The position numbers and the translations under genes are program-made. A stretch of DNA of 50,189 nucleotides from Streptosporangiales bacterium (GTDB lineage: Bacteria; Actinomycetota; Actinomycetes; Streptosporangiales; WHSR01): assembly GCA_009379995.1 (NCBI GenBank), contig WHSR01000029.1:1-50189 (forward strand), in the 5' to 3' direction. Of the stretch, positions 7,397 to 16,045 are shown one piece after another (the stretch's first letter is position 1; every line of letters starts with the position of its first letter). The notes under the pieces were generated by a model. That model saw only the letters and a list, made by a program, of their open reading frames with translations, ran no database searches and had not been told where the DNA came from.

Positions 7397-7876
7397 CCAT
7401 CTGCTCGGAGGGACGCGGCGCGGCGTCGACGACGGTTGACCACGGCGATCAAGGAGTCACTGCGCGAGATGATCATCCAACTGTCACTGCTCAACCATCG
7501 GGTCGGCGCCCACGTGGATCTCAAGGACGTCGACCTCGATTGCCTCGAGCTCATCGCGCGTCACGGCCCGCTGAGCCCGAGTGCCCTGGCCCGCCGCGCT
7601 GGACTGCACCCCGCCACCCTGACCGGCATCCTCGACCGGCTCGAACGCGGCGGCTGGGTGACCCGCCAGCGCCACCCCTCCGATCGCCGCGCCGTCACCG
7701 TCCGGGCCCTACGCGACCGCAACGCCGAACTCTTCCGCCTCTACGCGGGGATGAATACCTCGATGGACGACATCTGCGCCGAGTACAACGAGGGCGAACT
7801 CGAACTGCTCGCCAACTTCCTGCGCCGCACCACCAACGCCGGACGAGTCGCGACCGACGAACTGGCCGGCGATTGA
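7385..7876 (+). CDS. MarR-family transcriptional regulator
   Basis: A 163-residue winged-helix protein. The DNA-binding core is visible as DLDCLELIARHGPLSPSALA (helices 1-2), LHPATLTGILDRLERGGWV (recognition helix) and RHPSDRRAVTV (wing), standard MarR features, followed by a C-terminal dimerisation helix. ATG 7385 has GAGG ten bases upstream. It is divergent from the peroxiredoxin-like, reductase and DoxX genes, with a palindrome overlapping its own start, so it most likely represses both directions and is released by an oxidant or electrophile. Confidence 0.88.
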   Translation: MSFVPSARRDAARRRRRLTTAIKESLREMIIQLSLLNHRVGAHVDLKDVDLDCLELIARHGPLSPSALARRAGLHPATLTGILDRLERGGWVTRQRHPSDRRAVTVRALRDRNAELFRLYAGMNTSMDDICAEYNEGELELLANFLRRTTNAGRVATDELAGD

Positions 7877-7904
7877 GGCGACAGAGGAGCGGCCCGGGGG
7901 CGAC

Positions 7905-9017
7905 CTAGGCGGTTCCCGCGTTGCCGAGCGCGTCGAGGACCGCGCTGCCCATCTCCTGGCAGCCAACGACGCGCGCCCGGCCAGCGGCGATGTCCCTGGT
8001 GCGGAGCCCGTCCGCGAGCACGGTGCTGACCGCCCGGTTGATGTCGCCGCGGGCCTCCGGAAGCCCGAGCGCGATGTCCGCCAGCATCGCGGCGGACAGG
8101 ATCGCGCCGATCGGGTTGGCGCTGTCGGTACCGGCGATGTCCGGGGCCGAGCCGTGTACGGGCTCGAAGAGGCCCGGGCCGGAGTCGCCCACGCTGGCGC
8201 TGGGCGCCATGCCGAGACTCCCGCCGGCCGCTGCGGCGACGTCGGAGAGGATGTCACCGAAGAGGTTCGCGGTGAGTACCACGTCGTAGGAGGCCGGGCT
8301 GGCGACGAGCCGGTACGCGGCGGCGTCGACGATCTCGTGCCGCAGGACCACGTCCGGGTAGTCGGCGGCCACCTCGTTCACGACGTCCCGCCAGAACATG
8401 GACACCTCGAGGACGTTGTGCTTGCCCACAGAGACCAGCTCCCGCCGCCGGCTTCTGGCCGCCTCGAAGGCTACCCGGGCGACTCGGCGGACCTCGTCCT
8501 CGGAGTAGGTCATCGTGTTGACGGCGCTCTTCGGCGAGGTCTCGGTGTGGACGCCGCGCGGAGTGCCGTAGTAGATGCCGCTGGAAAGCTCCCGGACGAT
8601 CACCATGTCCACCGACGCCGCCACCTCCGGGCGCAGCGGGGAGATGTCGGCCAACGGCGCGACCGTCGCGACCGGTCGGAGGTTCGCGAACAGGTCGAGC
8701 TCCTTGCGCAGCCGTATCAGGCTGGGGCCGCCCCTGAACCACGCCTGCCGGCGGTCTACCTCGCCCACCGCGCCCACCAAAATCGCGTCCGCCTTCGTCG
8801 CGGCCGCCAGGGTGTCGTCGGGCAGGTCGTTGCCGCAGGCATCGTAGGCGACCCGGCCGAGCAACCCTTCCTCCACGGTCACCGTGCATCCGTGTCGCTC
8901 GGCGGCGCGCACCAGCACCGGGACCGCCTGCGCGATGACCTCGGGGCCGATGCCGTCTCCCGGCAGTACGACGACCCTGGCGTTGACTCTGGGATTGCGG
9001 TTCGTGGCGCGGTTCAT
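7905..9017 (-). CDS. LeuB-like beta-decarboxylating dehydrogenase
   Basis: A 370-residue member of the isopropylmalate/isocitrate dehydrogenase family. LPGDGIGPEV opens it; RLRKELDLFANLRPV supplies the substrate arginines, TANLFGDILSD the metal aspartates, and EPVHGSAPDIAG the nucleotide loop. The region normally reading DKANVL is GKHNVLEVSMFWRDV, and DNAAMQLV is DAAAYRLV, so the substrate may not be isopropylmalate. Its ATG overlaps the stop of the truncated permease (ATGA), and it is last in an operon with LeuC/LeuD-like proteins, an isocitrate-lyase-family enzyme and an IclR regulator. No leuA or ilv genes are near. I infer a catabolic (2R,3S)-hydroxydicarboxylate dehydrogenase; leucine synthesis is possible but less likely. 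Confidence 0.85.
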   Translation of the reverse strand: MNRATNRNPRVNARVVVLPGDGIGPEVIAQAVPVLVRAAERHGCTVTVEEGLLGRVAYDACGNDLPDDTLAAATKADAILVGAVGEVDRRQAWFRGGPSLIRLRKELDLFANLRPVATVAPLADISPLRPEVAASVDMVIVRELSSGIYYGTPRGVHTETSPKSAVNTMTYSEDEVRRVARVAFEAARSRRRELVSVGKHNVLEVSMFWRDVVNEVAADYPDVVLRHEIVDAAAYRLVASPASYDVVLTANLFGDILSDVAAAAGGSLGMAPSASVGDSGPGLFEPVHGSAPDIAGTDSANPIGAILSAAMLADIALGLPEARGDINRAVSTVLADGLRTRDIAAGRARVVGCQEMGSAVLDALGNAGTA

Positions 9018-9505
9018 AGCGCGGTCCGGCCCAGCGCCGGCGTCCCTCCTTCGTAACGGCTGTGTACGCGGCGTTCGATCATCTGCAGCAAGCCGGTCGG
9101 TATGAGCGCGATGGCGGCCACCAGGACGACCTCACCGACAATGTCCTCCATCCGCACGAGCGTGACGTTGCGGAGTAACTCGTAGCCGAGACCGGTACCT
9201 CCGGAGAACATTTCGGCGAGGATGAGGCCGAGAAAGGTGAGCCCGAAGGAGAGGCGCATCCCGGTCGACAGTGCCGGGAGAATGCTCGGTACCAGAATCC
9301 TCCGTATCATCGAGAGCATTCCCATTCTTATGCTCGCCGCCAGCTTCAGGTGTATGCGGTCCACCGACGACGTCGCGCCCATGACTATCAATATCATGGG
9401 CAGAAATCCGTGGATGAAGGCGAAGCCGATGCGGCTGACCTCCCCGATACCCAGGAGGAGCAGGAAGATCGGGTACAAGGTGACCTTGGGAATGCTGTAG
9501 ACGGT
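9014..9505 (-). pseudogene. 5'-truncated ABC transporter permease (NitT/TauT type)
   Basis: The frame encodes only the C-terminal half of a SsuC/TauC-like permease: YSIPKVTLYPIFLLLLGIG, FIHGFLPMILIVMGA, IRRILVPSILPALSTGMRL (EAA-loop region), then LILAEMFSGGTGLGYEL and a last helix. Homology to cluster D's permease (ALPKVTLGPLFVIWFGI) begins right where LeuD ends, so about 110 N-terminal residues are missing and there is no start codon or ribosome site. Its stop still overlaps the LeuB-like start (ATGA), so the deletion removed the 5' half of the permease, and perhaps other transporter genes, between leuD and this point. Translation through coupling from leuD would give only a fragment. Confidence 0.8.
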
Positions 9506-10035
9506 TATCCCTCGCTCGATGCCTTCTGCAGAAGTCCGTCGTTCTCGAGCTTCGCCAGGACACCTCCGCCAGCGATGATCTCGAGAATGAACTCCGGAAA
9601 TGCTCCCCCGTACAGCTTCTCGCCTGTCGTGGTGTTTTCCACCGACGCGTTCGGCAGGTCCATGCAAAGGTTCTGGCCCTCGGCCACCTTCTCCCGGATC
9701 CCGGCAACGGCGAGCGCCGGCAATCCGTAGTTGACACAGTTCCGCAGGAAAAGGGAGTTGAACTCCTCGGCGACGATTCCGCCGACGCCGAGCTCCTTGA
9801 ACAGCAACGGCACCGGACGGCTGGAGCCCATCCCGAAGTTACGGCCTCCGACGACCAGGTCACCGGGCTGGACGAGGTCCGGCCAGCCCGGCCTGGTGGC
9901 GTTGAACATATGCCGGGCCGCCTCGGCGATCGACATCTTCATCGCGAACCCGGGAAACATCTCGTCGGTGTTCACCTCGTCGCCAAATACCCACGCTCGC
10001 CCACAGCGCCTGAGATCGGAAACGGCGGCGGTCAT
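9505..10035 (-). CDS. LeuD-like hydro-lyase small subunit
   Basis: A 176-residue swivel domain of the aconitase superfamily. It starts with the metal-independent substrate loop VFGDEVNTDEMFPG; GRNFGMGSSRPVPLLFKELG carries the family GSSR signature, and AEEFNSLFLRNCVNYGLPAL follows. It pairs with the LeuC-like gene directly upstream (ATGA overlap) to form a heterodimeric hydratase/isomerase. The C-terminus (LLQKASSEG) abuts a deletion junction with the permease fragment, so the last residues may not be original. Probable substrate: an alkyl- or carboxy-substituted malate/maleate. Confidence 0.87.
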   Translation of the reverse strand: MTAAVSDLRRCGRAWVFGDEVNTDEMFPGFAMKMSIAEAARHMFNATRPGWPDLVQPGDLVVGGRNFGMGSSRPVPLLFKELGVGGIVAEEFNSLFLRNCVNYGLPALAVAGIREKVAEGQNLCMDLPNASVENTTTGEKLYGGAFPEFILEIIAGGGVLAKLENDGLLQKASSEG

Positions 10036-11297
10036 GCTCGGACCTCCCCCATGAGCTCTCGGGGATCGCAGATGCGACCGGTGCTGGCGGAGGCCGCAAC
10101 GGTGGCCGGAGACGCCATGTAGATCTGCGCCTCCGGGCTCCCCATGCGGCCCTTGAAGTTGCGGGTGCTCGCGGTGAGACAGACCTCGCCGGGGCCGACG
10201 ACGCCCATGTGGTAGCCGAAACAGGCGCCGCAGGTGGAGTTGGTTACCACCGCTCCCGCCTCCACCAGCGTGGCCAGATAGCCCCTTTTACTTGCCTCCA
10301 GATACACCTGCTGGGACGCGGGCGTCACGATGAGGCGGACCCCCTCCGCGACGCGCCGGCCGGATAGGACCTTCGCCGCCGTCTCGATGTCCTCGAGCTG
10401 GCCATTCGCGCACGATCCGATGAAGCACTGGTCAACGGAGATGTCCCGAAGGCCGCCGACCGGCACGCAGTTGTTGATGACGGTCCCCGGCAGTCCGACT
10501 GTGGGCTCGACCTCGGAAAGGTCGACGCGCCGGACGCTCTCGTAGTGCGCGTCCGGGTCGGGCAGCACCGGACTGATGTCGGCTCCCGGGGCATGTGCCT
10601 CGACATAGGCCACGCATCTGTCGTCCGCCGGAAAGATCGTGAAGTCCGCGCTCACCTCCGCGCCCTGGGTCGCGACCGTCCGTCGCTGGTTCATCGGGAC
10701 GTCGGCGAGCGCCGGTCCGCCGAACTCGATCGCGTGGTTCGTCGCGTCGCCGTACCTCCCCGCGATGTGCAGGAAGATGTCCTTGCCGTCGACGGCGGGG
10801 CTCTTCGTGCCGTGCAGCTCGTATTTGATGGTGGGCGGCACCTGGTACCAGACGCTGCCGGTGCAGAGGATCTGGATGATCTCCGCGGGTCCCAGCCCCC
10901 TGGCCGCGGCGTTGAGCGCGCCGCCCGCGCAGGTGTGGGAGTCGGTGCACGCGACGACCTGACCCGGCCGCACCAGCCCTCGCTCGGCGAGAACCTGGTG
11001 CACGATTCCGTGCGCGCCTACGTCGAAGAAGCGCGACACCCCGTGACGTTTGGCGAACGCACGCGCGGCTGTGCCGGCGGCCGCCTCACGGACGCTCGGC
11101 GCGGGGACCGCGTGGTCCATGACGATGGCCACCCGATCGGGGTCGTTTACCCGAACCACGTCGTCGAGCCGGTCCTGGGAAAACTGGAGGTCGAGCAGCA
11201 CGGTCATGTCGACACCACAGACGACGAAGTCGCCGGGCCGCGTGTGTGCCCGCCCCGCGGCGCGGGCCAGGATCTTCTCGATCAAGGTCATGCTCAT
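10032..11297 (-). CDS. LeuC-like hydro-lyase large subunit (aconitase family)
   Basis: A 421-residue catalytic subunit of the LeuC/HacA/DmdA group. ACTDSHTCAGG, CFIGSCANGQLEDI and NSTCGACFGYHMG give the [4Fe-4S] cysteines; LTASTRNFKGRMGS is the C-terminal arginine signature. At about 420 residues it is the archaeal/anaerobe-type short form rather than the 465-residue E. coli LeuC type; this form includes homoaconitase, isopropylmalate isomerase and dimethylmaleate hydratase. The start overlaps the stop of the lyase gene (ATGA) and the gene overlaps leuD, so all are translated together. It probably supplies the cluster A lyase and dehydrogenase with a 2-hydroxydiacid. Confidence 0.88.
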   Translation of the reverse strand: MSMTLIEKILARAAGRAHTRPGDFVVCGVDMTVLLDLQFSQDRLDDVVRVNDPDRVAIVMDHAVPAPSVREAAAGTAARAFAKRHGVSRFFDVGAHGIVHQVLAERGLVRPGQVVACTDSHTCAGGALNAAARGLGPAEIIQILCTGSVWYQVPPTIKYELHGTKSPAVDGKDIFLHIAGRYGDATNHAIEFGGPALADVPMNQRRTVATQGAEVSADFTIFPADDRCVAYVEAHAPGADISPVLPDPDAHYESVRRVDLSEVEPTVGLPGTVINNCVPVGGLRDISVDQCFIGSCANGQLEDIETAAKVLSGRRVAEGVRLIVTPASQQVYLEASKRGYLATLVEAGAVVTNSTCGACFGYHMGVVGPGEVCLTASTRNFKGRMGSPEAQIYMASPATVAASASTGRICDPRELMGEVRA

Positions 11298-12163
11298 CGG
11301 GTGTCCTGTCCCGCGTAGCGATCGCTGAGGTCTGTCCAGAAGTCCAGCCCGACAATGGAGAACAACCGCTCAGGCGACATGCCCCGGCTCTCCGGGAGCT
11401 CGCCAGTGTCCAGCAGGCGGCCGAGGCTCTCCCGGATGGCCACCACCGCGGCGTCCATGCAGATCCCCGGCGCGATGACGAACGAGTACCCCAGCTCACC
11501 GAGGCGCCCGATGTCGACGGGCGGCGTCCGGCCGCCGCCGACCAGGTTGAACATCGTCGGAGCGGACACCTCCTTCGGGATGCGCTCGATCTCCTCGATC
11601 GTCTGCGGAGCCTCCACGAAGATGACGTCGGCGCCCGCCTCCGCGTACCGGTTCGCGCGCTCGATCGCCTCGTCGAAACCGAGCGGCGCCCGGGCATCCG
11701 TCCGCGCGATGAGCACCATCTCCGAATCCGTCCGCGCATCCACCGCGGCGTGGATCTTCGCAACGAACTCGCCGGCGGGAATCACCTGCTTGCCCGCCAG
11801 GTGGCCGCAGCGTTTGGGAAACACCTGGTCCTCGAGGTGCAGCGCGGCGGCACCCGCCCGCTCGTACTCCTTGATCGTCCGGTACACGTGGAGAGCGTTG
11901 CCGTACCCGGTGTCCGCGTCGGCGATGAGCGGGATGTCGATCGCGGAGGCCAGGCGGCCCACGTGGCCGGCCATCTCGGTGAGCGTGGTCAGCCCGAGGT
12001 CGGGCTTCCCGATCAGGGACGCCGCCGTGCCGGCCCCGGTCATGTACGCGGCCTTGAAGCCCGCCTTCTCCACGAGGTGAGCCGACAACCCGTCGTAAAC
12101 CCCCGGCGCGCAGAACGTCTCACCCTCGGCGAGCATCCGCCGCAGAACGGTCCGTGCGGTCAT
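11294..12163 (-). CDS. Isocitrate lyase/PEP mutase superfamily lyase
   Basis: About 289 residues, a TIM barrel of the PEP mutase/isocitrate lyase family. LIADADTGYGNA gives the Mg-binding aspartates; FPKRCGHLAGKQ is the catalytic K[KR]CGH loop found in lyases (isocitrate, methylisocitrate, 2,3-dimethylmalate) and absent from PEP mutases. EAGADVIFVEAPQ and PTMFNLVGGGRTP are also characteristic. I prefer ATG 12163 (MTARTVLRRML), after AAGGGACAGG, over GTG 12208, which overlaps the IclR gene. Likely reaction: retro-aldol cleavage of a 2- or 3-substituted malate to pyruvate or glyoxylate plus a carboxylic acid, after hydration by the LeuCD-like pair. Confidence 0.88.
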   Translation of the reverse strand: MTARTVLRRMLAEGETFCAPGVYDGLSAHLVEKAGFKAAYMTGAGTAASLIGKPDLGLTTLTEMAGHVGRLASAIDIPLIADADTGYGNALHVYRTIKEYERAGAAALHLEDQVFPKRCGHLAGKQVIPAGEFVAKIHAAVDARTDSEMVLIARTDARAPLGFDEAIERANRYAEAGADVIFVEAPQTIEEIERIPKEVSAPTMFNLVGGGRTPPVDIGRLGELGYSFVIAPGICMDAAVVAIRESLGRLLDTGELPESRGMSPERLFSIVGLDFWTDLSDRYAGQDTR

Positions 12164-12197
12164 GTCCCAACCTGTCCCTTCGTTAGCCGCCATGTCG

Positions 12198-13004
12198 CTA
12201 GGTGTCACGCTCGTCGGGTGTGCCGCGCGCGTCGTAGCCGAGGCGAGCCGACAGCGTCGCCGCCGACCGCATTACCAGGGGCGCGATCCTCGGCACGTCG
12301 TCGGCGAGAAGGCGGAACGCGGGTGCGCCCACGACGATCACGGCGACCAGGGTCCCGTCCGGACCGAACACCGGCGCGGCCAACGAGCTAAGCCCGGCCT
12401 CGCGCTCCTCGTGCGCGGCCGCGTAACCGAGCTCGCGGATGGCTTTCAGCTGGTCCTCGAGCACCGACCGATCGGTCGCGGCGTTGGGCGTGAAGCGGGC
12501 CAGTCCGCTGCGGATGGCCTCACGGAAGGCCTCGCCGTCGTAGGCCATGAACACCTTCCCCGATGCCCCGGCGTGCAGCGGCCTCACCTGGCCCACCTTG
12601 AGGCGGTGGATCACCGCCCGCGTCGACTCCGCGACCGCCACGCATATCCGCGCCGGACCACGACGAACGAAAAGGCAACTGGTCTCCCCGCTCGCGTCTC
12701 GAAGGTCGCGTACGACGGGACCGGCCTCCGAGGTGAGCTCGGGCCCTCCCATGGCCGACGCCGCCCACCCGAACACCCGGGCGCCGATCCGGAACCGGTC
12801 CCTGTCGCGGGCAAGGATGTCTTCGTGGACGAGCGCCCTGAGCAGCCTCGTGCATGTGGTGGACGGCAGCCCGGTGGCCCTCCGGATCTCCGCGGCGGCC
12901 AGCACGGGACGGTGCGGCGAGAAACAGTCGAGGATCAGCCGCGTCTTCTCGACCACGAGCACCGAGTCATCGGTCCGCGACCGGCCGTCGGTGAACCCTG
13001 CCAT
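12198..13004 (-). CDS. IclR-family transcriptional regulator
   Basis: A 268-residue regulator: N-terminal winged helix (TRLILDCFSPHRPVLAAAEI, GLPSTTCTRLLRAL) and C-terminal GAF-like effector domain (ETSCLFVRRGPARICVAVAES, LHAGASGKVFMAY, REAGLSSLAAPVFGPDG). ATG 13004 is used because GGAG lies seven bases upstream; a TTG at 13022 is less likely. It is the first gene of the cluster A operon and ends just before the lyase. IclR proteins commonly control catabolism of aromatic or short-chain acids and respond to a pathway intermediate, supporting a degradative role for the cluster. Confidence 0.88.
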   Translation of the reverse strand: MAGFTDGRSRTDDSVLVVEKTRLILDCFSPHRPVLAAAEIRRATGLPSTTCTRLLRALVHEDILARDRDRFRIGARVFGWAASAMGGPELTSEAGPVVRDLRDASGETSCLFVRRGPARICVAVAESTRAVIHRLKVGQVRPLHAGASGKVFMAYDGEAFREAIRSGLARFTPNAATDRSVLEDQLKAIRELGYAAAHEEREAGLSSLAAPVFGPDGTLVAVIVVGAPAFRLLADDVPRIAPLVMRSAATLSARLGYDARGTPDERDT

Positions 13005-13262
13005 CGTCGCTCCACGCCCCAAGGCGTTCCGCTAGGTGGAACACGCCCACCACGATGTGGGTCGCCACGACCGTAAGGTCACTCTCGGGAGAGGGTCAAG
13101 ACTGGGTTCTGAGGTGGGCGTATGAGCGGGTGGGCTGGCGGGTGACCTGCGGGAACGATGGCCACCACTCACCCACCATCGTGCCGGACGGAGCCAGGCG
13201 GACTTGCCCGGAGGTGATCCGGCCGGCGAGCATCGACCTAGTGACGACGGAGGGGTGAGGTC
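13005..13262. other. Divergent intergenic region, IclR operon and nitrilase gene
   Basis: About 250 bases with no gene I can support. It should hold the cluster A promoter (leftward) and the amidase promoter (rightward). A short hairpin with ACGATGG and CCATCGT arms lies around 13154-13187. No clear IclR operator was recognised. Confidence 0.4.
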
Positions 13263-14057
13263 ATGAAGGTCGCTTGTGCACAATACGCCGCCGGCACCGA
13301 CAAGGACGCCAACCTCAAGACGCTCGGCGAGCAGGTGGCGTCCGCCGCCGGCCAGGGCGCCCGGGCGGTGGTGGCGCCCGAGTACGCGATGTTCCTGTCG
13401 GCCCACCCCGACCAGGAGATGGTCGACGCCGCCGAGCCGCTGGACGGACCGTTCGCCACCGAGGTGGCGAGGCTGGCCCGCGAGCACCGGGTCGCCTTGG
13501 TCGCCGAGATGAGCGAGCGAATCCCCGGCGAGCCTCGCATCTTCAACACGGTGGTCGCCTACGAGGCCGACGGACGGCGTCTCGGTACATACCGCAAGCT
13601 GCACATGTTCGACGCGTTCGGGTGGAAGGAGTCGGACTGGGTACGGCCCGGCGAGCCGCGCGACCTGCTCACCTTCACCGTCGACGGCGTCACGTTCGGC
13701 GTGCTGACCTGCTACGACCTACGTTTCCCCGAGCTGGCCCGGGCGGTGGCGGACCAGGGCGCGCAGGTGCTCGTCATCCCGGCGGCGTGGGTGGCCGGGC
13801 CGCGCAAGGAGGATCACTGGGCGACCCTCGCCCGCGCCCGGGCCATCGAGAACACCGCCTACGTGGTAGCGGCCGGGCAGGCGCCGCCCATGTGCGCGGG
13901 CCACAGCATGGTCGTCGACCCGATGGGCGTGCCCGTCGCCCAGCTCGGCGAGACCCCCGGGATCGCCGTCGGCGAGGTCTCCGCCGAGCGCCTCGACGCG
14001 GTACGGACCCGGAACCCCTGCCTCGCCCATCGCCGCTTCCGCGTCACGCCACGCTGA
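13263..14057 (+). CDS. Carbon-nitrogen hydrolase (nitrilase family) amidase
   Basis: A 264-residue nitrilase-superfamily protein with the full triad: Glu40 (VVAPEYAMF), Lys112 (YRKLHMFDAF) and Cys150 (LTCYDLRFPELAR). Length and the YRKLHLYD-like motif place it near the omega-amidase/Nit2 and deaminated-glutathione amidase branch, which hydrolyse terminal amides of small dicarboxylic acids. The start is ATG 13263 behind GAGGGGTGAGG. It is transcribed away from cluster A with its own promoter region. It could release a diacid entering cluster A, but that link is only by position. Nothing is unusual in the sequence. Confidence 0.9.
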   Translation: MKVACAQYAAGTDKDANLKTLGEQVASAAGQGARAVVAPEYAMFLSAHPDQEMVDAAEPLDGPFATEVARLAREHRVALVAEMSERIPGEPRIFNTVVAYEADGRRLGTYRKLHMFDAFGWKESDWVRPGEPRDLLTFTVDGVTFGVLTCYDLRFPELARAVADQGAQVLVIPAAWVAGPRKEDHWATLARARAIENTAYVVAAGQAPPMCAGHSMVVDPMGVPVAQLGETPGIAVGEVSAERLDAVRTRNPCLAHRRFRVTPR

Positions 14058-14073
14058 ACCGCCGGCGAAAGGG

Positions 14074-15906
14074 TCAGTCCGAATCCACTCGCACGGGCTC
14101 GGACGTGCCCAGCGTCTTGCCGGCGTCGTCAAGTGCGCGCACGGCAATGTACTTGGCGTTGGTGTCGGCGACGATCGGGGTCTCGAAGCCGGTGCGGGGC
14201 GCCGACGTCACGGCCTTCAGCTTGTCCGAGTCGGGCCCGGCCAGCACCCGCCATTTCGCCACCTCGGTGGCGCCGTTCCAGCTCGCGTAGGTGATGACCG
14301 CGTCCTCATCGCCGCCGCTCGGATCGGCGTCGACCGCCGGGCGGCCCGAGGGCTCCCCCTTCCAGGGGTAACAGAACGCGCGGTAGGACTCCACCCCGCG
14401 GGGCAGACGCCCGTCGGCGATCACCCGACCGTCCCGGGAGAACTCGGTGAACCTTGGCAGGCTGCCCCAGCCCACGCAGACGTTGCCGTTCGGCAACTGC
14501 TGGACGTTCGCCTGGGTGAACGCCATGCCCGCGTCGGGAAGCCTGTACTCGCGGACCAGCTCGGCCTTCATCGCATCGGTGTCGAGGTCGAGCACGATCC
14601 CACGCGAGTAGTCGCGGAGCTTGCGTTCCGGCATGTTCCCGCCGTTGTCGAAGATCGTGATGGTTCCGTCGCGCTGCCGCTGGGCGTCGTGCTGCCATCC
14701 GAACCGCTCGCGCTCCCCCATTTCGAAGTCGCTGCGCTTGCCGCCCAGCCGCCAGATGATCTTCCCGGTGGCGCGGTCGATCTTGTAGACGGTGCTGGTG
14801 TGCCGTCCAGAGAGCAGCAGGTTCCCGTCGCTGTCGAGGTTGACCGAGTTCGGGTGGAGGTAGTCGTAGGCCGGGCCCTTGGCTTCGATCCGCTGGTACG
14901 ACTCGTCGAGGCCGACGGCCCCGAGACTGTGCCATTCGAAGAGGACGTCGCCGGAGGCGATGTCCACCTCCTGGACCACCGTGTCGAACGCCGGCGCGTT
15001 GCCGCTGCCGCCCACCGAGGACATGTCCCAGTACACGGGCTCGTGCGCGATCAGCAGGGCGGTGCCATTCGGCGTGATCGTGAACTCGTGCGGATCAGCG
15101 GAATAGCCGTTGCCGGCCTTGAACCTGGCGACCTCACGGTAGGTCTTGTCGAGGACGACGAGCTCGCCCGAGCCGAACCCGAGCCACGAGGTTCCCTCCC
15201 ACCAGGTAAGTACCTTCTCGCCGCGGTACTCCTGGACCTTGAGATCCCATGCCTCCCTCTTGCCCCGCAGAGGCTGGTACCAGACGGGCTCGCCCTCACC
15301 GTCCACGATCATCGGTCCGTTCTGGAGGGTCTCCTTCTTGGGGCCGAGGAAGACGTAGTCGCCGGTGTCCTTGCCGGAGCGGTCGACCTGCAGCTTCGGT
15401 GGCTGCAGGTCCGGTGCGCTCTGGTACGAGGCGAACTGGCTGAGCCTGTCCGGGTTCAGCCTGCCGGAGCCGCCACCGCCGATCTTGATGCTGGCGGGCC
15501 GTGCGATCCCGAACCGGAAGCGGCCCTCACGGCCGCCGCGCATGTTGAGGTGGGTGCGGACCGTCACCACCTCGCCCGGCTTGAACGACTCGTCCGGCTG
15601 GAAGGTCACGCCGTTGCCGTCCGGATGGCCGCGAAAGCTCCCCGGGTGCCTGCCGCTGTCGGATCCGATGACCTGGAAGTCGCCGAGCCGGTCGCGGGAG
15701 GTCCCGCGGAGGCTGATAGTGGTTTCCGGGGACGCGGTGAGGGTTCCCGGCAGGGGAAACGCGCTCACCTGGCCGCTCCAGTCCTTCTCCGAGGAGACCA
15801 ACCTGTGCTTCGAGGGCATTACCCCCCGCGGCTCCGACGACGTCCCGGCCGCCACCAGGAACACACCCAACAGGGCGAGGGCTGCTGCCCGCCGTGTCCC
15901 GGGCAA
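14074..15906 (-). CDS. Exported arylsulfotransferase (ASST) family beta-propeller protein
   Basis: About 610 residues. The TTG at 15906 follows a perfect AAGGAGG box and opens directly on a signal peptide (RRAAALALLGVFLVAAG); ATG 15951 is the alternative. After an Ig-like N-terminal part (about 30-150) the region FLGPKKETLQNGPMIVDGEG, EPVWYQP, DPHEFTITPNGTALL, EVDIASGDVLFEWHS, YDYLHPNSVNLDSDGNLLLS, IIWRLGGKRSDF and FGWQHDAQR matches the actinobacterial ASST/Arylsulfotran_2 propeller; the two HD/HP-type histidines (DPHEF, QHDA) are present. Bacterial ASSTs transfer sulfate between phenols outside the cytoplasm; many actinobacterial homologues are untested. It is divergent from the M24 gene, sharing a palindromic promoter region. 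Confidence 0.82.
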   Translation of the reverse strand: MPGTRRAAALALLGVFLVAAGTSSEPRGVMPSKHRLVSSEKDWSGQVSAFPLPGTLTASPETTISLRGTSRDRLGDFQVIGSDSGRHPGSFRGHPDGNGVTFQPDESFKPGEVVTVRTHLNMRGGREGRFRFGIARPASIKIGGGGSGRLNPDRLSQFASYQSAPDLQPPKLQVDRSGKDTGDYVFLGPKKETLQNGPMIVDGEGEPVWYQPLRGKREAWDLKVQEYRGEKVLTWWEGTSWLGFGSGELVVLDKTYREVARFKAGNGYSADPHEFTITPNGTALLIAHEPVYWDMSSVGGSGNAPAFDTVVQEVDIASGDVLFEWHSLGAVGLDESYQRIEAKGPAYDYLHPNSVNLDSDGNLLLSGRHTSTVYKIDRATGKIIWRLGGKRSDFEMGERERFGWQHDAQRQRDGTITIFDNGGNMPERKLRDYSRGIVLDLDTDAMKAELVREYRLPDAGMAFTQANVQQLPNGNVCVGWGSLPRFTEFSRDGRVIADGRLPRGVESYRAFCYPWKGEPSGRPAVDADPSGGDEDAVITYASWNGATEVAKWRVLAGPDSDKLKAVTSAPRTGFETPIVADTNAKYIAVRALDDAGKTLGTSEPVRVDSD

Positions 15907-16007
15907 GGCGCCTCCTTCCACCGAACAACTGGTTGTCGGTCGAACCGACATTCTGCCGGCGCCCCCAATGCCCCAAGCCCTCCAGCGCCAAGCACGACCG
16001 TGCGACG

Positions 16008-16037
16008 TTGACACGGCCTGTTCTTATTTGATCAAAT
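16008..16037 (+). promoter_or_regulatory. Putative promoter of the M24 gene with 12-bp palindrome
   Basis: TTGACA at 16008-16013 and TCAAAT at 16032-16037 are 18 bp apart. The -10 lies in the perfect palindrome ATTTGATCAAAT (16026-16037), an AT-rich island in otherwise GC-rich DNA. A start site about 7-9 bp downstream would coincide with the GTG of the M24 gene, giving a leaderless message. Inferred from sequence only. Confidence 0.45.
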
Positions 16038-16045
16038 GAGCACCG

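Noticed and set aside
7905..11297. Reading leuB/leuC/leuD as the leucine biosynthesis operon
   Set aside because: The set is coupled to an IclR regulator, an isocitrate-lyase-type enzyme and a permease remnant, and lacks leuA/ilv neighbours; not excluded without the rest of the genome.
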